Under the pieces are notes generated by a model. That model ran no database searches and had not been told where the DNA came from. It worked only from the letters and a program-made list of their open reading frames with translations. This document shows, piece by piece, positions 6,615 through 8,342 of a stretch of DNA of 8,342 bases. The first letter of the stretch is position 1. Each line of letters opens with the position of its first letter. The DNA lies in the NCBI GenBank assembly GCA_013329355.1, contig DUKK01000142.1, forward strand, positions 1 to 8,342, in the 5' to 3' direction. This DNA comes from Candidatus Poseidoniaceae archaeon (GTDB lineage: Archaea > Thermoplasmatota > Poseidoniia > Poseidoniales > Poseidoniaceae). The position numbers were made by a program, and so were the translations under genes.

Positions 6615-6806
6615 TTATTGGATGCCGCCCTTAACAAAGTGGCGAGTCCATTTGACTTTCCGAGAGTTTCTGCCCAATTTGACCATATTTTTGCGAGCTT
6701 TTGAGTTCTTGAACCACATGATGCTACCGTCGCGTCGCACGAACATAATCCCGGTACCGGGTTCGATTTCCTCACCTGAAAAACTGCAAATTCTTCTTTC
6801 TGGCAC
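6615..6806 (-). CDS. rpl24e: Ribosomal protein eL24 (L24e), zinc site mostly lost
   Basis: This is a large-subunit protein near the subunit interface. The 63 residues begin MPERRICSFSGEEIEPGTGI and continue with FVRRDGSIMWF and SRKVKWTRHF, matching the family from end to end. Typical archaeal eL24 binds zinc with two Cys pairs (CxFC near residues 7-10 and FCxxKC near 33-37). Here only C7 is kept: the others are S10, K33 and A37. The CSFSG form resembles the eukaryotic protein. The start is a GTG at 6806 with a near-perfect ribosome binding site (GAGGTGAT, 6811-6818) that overlaps the rps28e stop codon, so the two genes are probably translationally coupled. Confidence 0.95.
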   Translation of the reverse strand: MPERRICSFSGEEIEPGTGIMFVRRDGSIMWFKNSKARKNMVKLGRNSRKVKWTRHFVKGGIQ

Positions 6807-6810
6807 TCAA

Positions 6811-6818
6811 ATCACCTC
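6811..6818 (-). promoter_or_regulatory. Ribosome binding site of rpl24e overlapping the rps28e stop
   Basis: GAGGTGAT on the minus strand includes the TGA stop of rps28e and ends 4 bases before the GTG start of rpl24e. Ribosomes finishing rps28e would sit directly on it, which suggests coupled translation. Confidence 0.75.
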
Positions 6819-7036
6819 GCATTTAGCTTTCTCGCCTCACGACCTGTATCACGAAGCATAAGAATATCGCCAACTCTAATCGGCCCAAGCACATTTCTGG
6901 TAATAATTCTACCAACGTCTCGTGGATTTGGTGCATCGTTGACTCGCACCTTAACTTGGGTTGCTTCACCGGTCATCCCAGTTCTACCAACTATTTCGAC
7001 CACTTCTGCTGGCCAACCGCCTAGTTCTTCACTCAT
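6812..7036 (-). CDS. rps28e: Ribosomal protein eS28 (S28e)
   Basis: This is a small-subunit protein of the OB-fold type near the mRNA exit. The 74 residues contain the family core: VVEIVGRTGMTGEATQVKVR, DVGRIITRNVLGPIRVGDIL and the C-terminal MLRDTGREARKL. The length is normal. The ATG at 7036 has GGAG (7045-7048) 8 bases upstream. It lies 20 bases after rpl7ae and 5 bases before rpl24e. Confidence 0.96.
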   Translation of the reverse strand: MSEELGGWPAEVVEIVGRTGMTGEATQVKVRVNDAPNPRDVGRIITRNVLGPIRVGDILMLRDTGREARKLNAR

Positions 7037-7056
7037 TCAATCAACTCCGAATTGTA

Positions 7057-7428
7057 TCAGGCCTTGAGGCCTTTGATGAGTTCAACAACCTCTTGGTATT
7101 TTTCTTGCGCACCCTTATTGATTTCCATGATTGCGATGGAGGCTGTTTTGACGCCATTGGGCAATCCGGCCTCGTTGGCCAAGAATTCCTGTGAAGGAAC
7201 GTAGCCGTAAGGGATGCCTTTTTCCTCACAAATTAGTGGAATATGGGCAAGCAGTTCTGGCGGATTAACATCCTCTGCCAATACAATGAACTGTGCGGTG
7301 CCTCTTTCGGCAGTCTTTGTCACTTCATTGCTTCCTTTCTTGATTCGTCCGTTGGAATTGGACTGAATCATTTCATAAATCTTGTCTGATACTTCTGTTG
7401 GGGTTTCAAATCGCACGTGTACACTCAT
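7057..7428 (-). CDS. rpl7ae: Ribosomal protein eL8/L7Ae, kink-turn binding
   Basis: L7Ae binds kink-turns in 23S rRNA and, in archaea, also in box C/D and H/ACA guide RNAs and RNase P. The 123 residues include the RNA-binding segment KKGSNEVTKTAERG (30-43), AEDVNPPELLAHIPLICEEK (51-70), IPYGYVPSQEFLANEAGL (72-89) and the hydrophobic loop VKTASIAI. The length is normal for the archaeal family. The ATG at 7428 has GGAG (7437-7440) 8 bases upstream. It is the first gene of the operon and has a promoter-like TATA box about 50 bases before its start. In other archaea L7Ae represses its own mRNA through a leader kink-turn; I could not confirm one here. Confidence 0.96.
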   Translation of the reverse strand: MSVHVRFETPTEVSDKIYEMIQSNSNGRIKKGSNEVTKTAERGTAQFIVLAEDVNPPELLAHIPLICEEKGIPYGYVPSQEFLANEAGLPNGVKTASIAIMEINKGAQEKYQEVVELIKGLKA

Positions 7429-7478
7429 CGGAATCTCTCCATCCTCATGTTAAGGGCAAGCATGCGCACAGCCTCAAC

Positions 7479-7486
7479 AATATAAA
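7479..7486 (-). promoter_or_regulatory. TATA box for the rpl7ae-rps28e-rpl24e-ndk-aIF5B operon
   Basis: The minus strand reads GCG-TTTATATT-G, a good archaeal TATA box, in the 146-base gap between prs and rpl7ae. With the usual spacing of about 26 bases, transcription would start near 7456 and leave a leader of roughly 27 bases that contains the GGAG site. The rest of the gap (7487-7574) is AT-rich, and I see no gene in it. Confidence 0.55.
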
Positions 7487-7574
7487 CGCGCCGGACAAAA
7501 TAATACAACTAGTTTTGCTAATTTATTGACAAATTCATACTTTTCTGAGGATAAAATCGTTACACTGGAAGCGA

Positions 7575-8342
7575 CTACTCCCATTCTAGGGTTCGATATA
7601 GTTGCTTCACCCCACGTGCCAGAGCAGGTCCGCCGGGAATGACATCGCGCGGATTCTTTAAGGAACTTGTAGCATGAACACCGTCTACATAACGAATCAA
7701 TCTCGCAACTGCCCCTCCGGTGAATAGTCCATGAGAACATGCGGCGTGTACTTCTATCGCTCCTTGGGTCCTCAGGGCGTCAGCAGCTCGGCAAATGGTA
7801 CCACCAGTAGCAATCATGTCATCGACGATTGCCACAACTTTTCCTTCAACATCGAGGTCTTTAGCTTGATGTATGATTGTATGTGCGTCGATTCGGGTTT
7901 TTTCGAGATAGGAAAACTGACAGTTTATTGCTGTAGCGACTTCCGAGGCTCGCTCGAAAGCACCTTTGTCGGGTGATAATATGAAATCTGGTTTGACATT
8001 CTTTGCTAGATGTTCGGCGAGTTCTGGCATTGCTGAAGTGAATGCTACTGGGACATCAAGATCATCCAACACTTGTGGAGCGTGTAAATCGAAAACTATG
8101 ATTCCGTCACAACGAGATGCCAGTAGATTAGCTATTGCACGTGCGGATATTGCTTCGCCCGGCCTGAACCTTTTATCCTGTCGCGAATAACCGAAATATG
8201 GAATCGCCAGCAGTATTCCTGGACCGACATCATTGAGTGTTTGGGGACCAATTGCTCTTAAATTTTCAACATTACCTTGTCGCACATCATTTATTGCTTC
8301 TAGCATCAGAAGTGTTTCGATGATGCCCGAGTCAGGAAAGGT
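7575..8342 (-). CDS. prs: Ribose-phosphate pyrophosphokinase (5' partial)
   Basis: It makes PRPP from ribose 5-phosphate and ATP for nucleotide, histidine and tryptophan synthesis. The frame stays open to the right edge, so the ATG at 8306 is internal: upstream codons read FPDSGIIETLL, which fits the family; the first part of the N-terminal domain is missing. Seen in order: PYFGYSRQDKRFRPGEAIS (catalytic flexible loop), DLHAPQV, LSPDKGAFERA (pyrophosphate loop), LEKTRID, and the PRPP-binding signature VAIVDDMIATGGTI. About 20 residues around NVENLRAIGPQTLNDVGPG, just before the PYFGY motif, look like an insertion relative to typical Prs. It lies 146 bases upstream of the ribosomal operon on the same strand, probably as a separate transcription unit. 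Confidence 0.94.
   Translation of the reverse strand, partial: TFPDSGIIETLLMLEAINDVRQGNVENLRAIGPQTLNDVGPGILLAIPYFGYSRQDKRFRPGEAISARAIANLLASRCDGIIVFDLHAPQVLDDLDVPVAFTSAMPELAEHLAKNVKPDFILSPDKGAFERASEVATAINCQFSYLEKTRIDAHTIIHQAKDLDVEGKVVAIVDDMIATGGTICRAADALRTQGAIEVHAACSHGLFTGGAVARLIRYVDGVHATSSLKNPRDVIPGGPALARGVKQLYRTLEWE

Noticed and set aside
7474..7740. 88-residue minus-strand open frame overlapping the end of prs
   Set aside because: It overlaps prs in another frame, has no recognisable motif, and its N-terminal part covers conserved Prs codons. It is a shadow.

Overview
The window most resembles a planktonic euryarchaeon of Marine Group II (Candidatus Poseidoniales). Three things point there. 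The minus strand carries the archaeal gene string eL7/L7Ae, eS28, eL24, nucleoside diphosphate kinase, aIF5B. Several starts have strong archaeal Shine-Dalgarno sites (GGAGG, GAGGTGA). The plus-strand gene at the left encodes an acidic, membrane-anchored protein with DxDGDGYGDN calcium-binding repeats and a tryptophan-rich C-terminal tail of a kind I associate with that group. The taxonomic call is inference from gene content, not from a marker search.

Layout, left to right. Positions 3-1415 (+) hold the 3' part of the surface protein: tandem calcium-binding repeats, one transmembrane helix and a long acidic cytoplasmic tail. Everything else is on the minus strand. Positions 1416-2972 hold a ParA-type ATPase, a ribbon-helix-helix (RHH) protein and a short PIN-like protein in one row; this is the least explained part of the window. 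Positions 3045-4055 hold a MoxR-type AAA+ ATPase without its usual partners. Positions 4145-7428 hold the translation operon: aIF5B, ndk, rpl24e, rps28e, rpl7ae (in reverse order of transcription), with a good TATA box upstream near 7482. Positions 7575-8342 hold ribose-phosphate pyrophosphokinase, which runs off the right edge.

Functionally, the right half is housekeeping. PRPP synthesis and NTP balancing feed nucleotide pools, and L7Ae, S28e, L24e and aIF5B act in ribosome structure and subunit joining. Within it are lineage-specific oddities: a four-cysteine insertion in aIF5B, a histidine in place of the usual glutamate after the catalytic histidine of its switch II, and an eL24 that has lost three of four zinc-ligand cysteines. 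The left half is accessory. The ParA-RHH pair could be a SegAB-like partition cassette, the RHH-PIN pair could be a decayed VapBC-like toxin-antitoxin module, or both; an inverted repeat sits between ParA and RHH. I saw no tRNA, rRNA, CRISPR array, transposase or insertion sequence. The gaps between genes are all under 150 bases.
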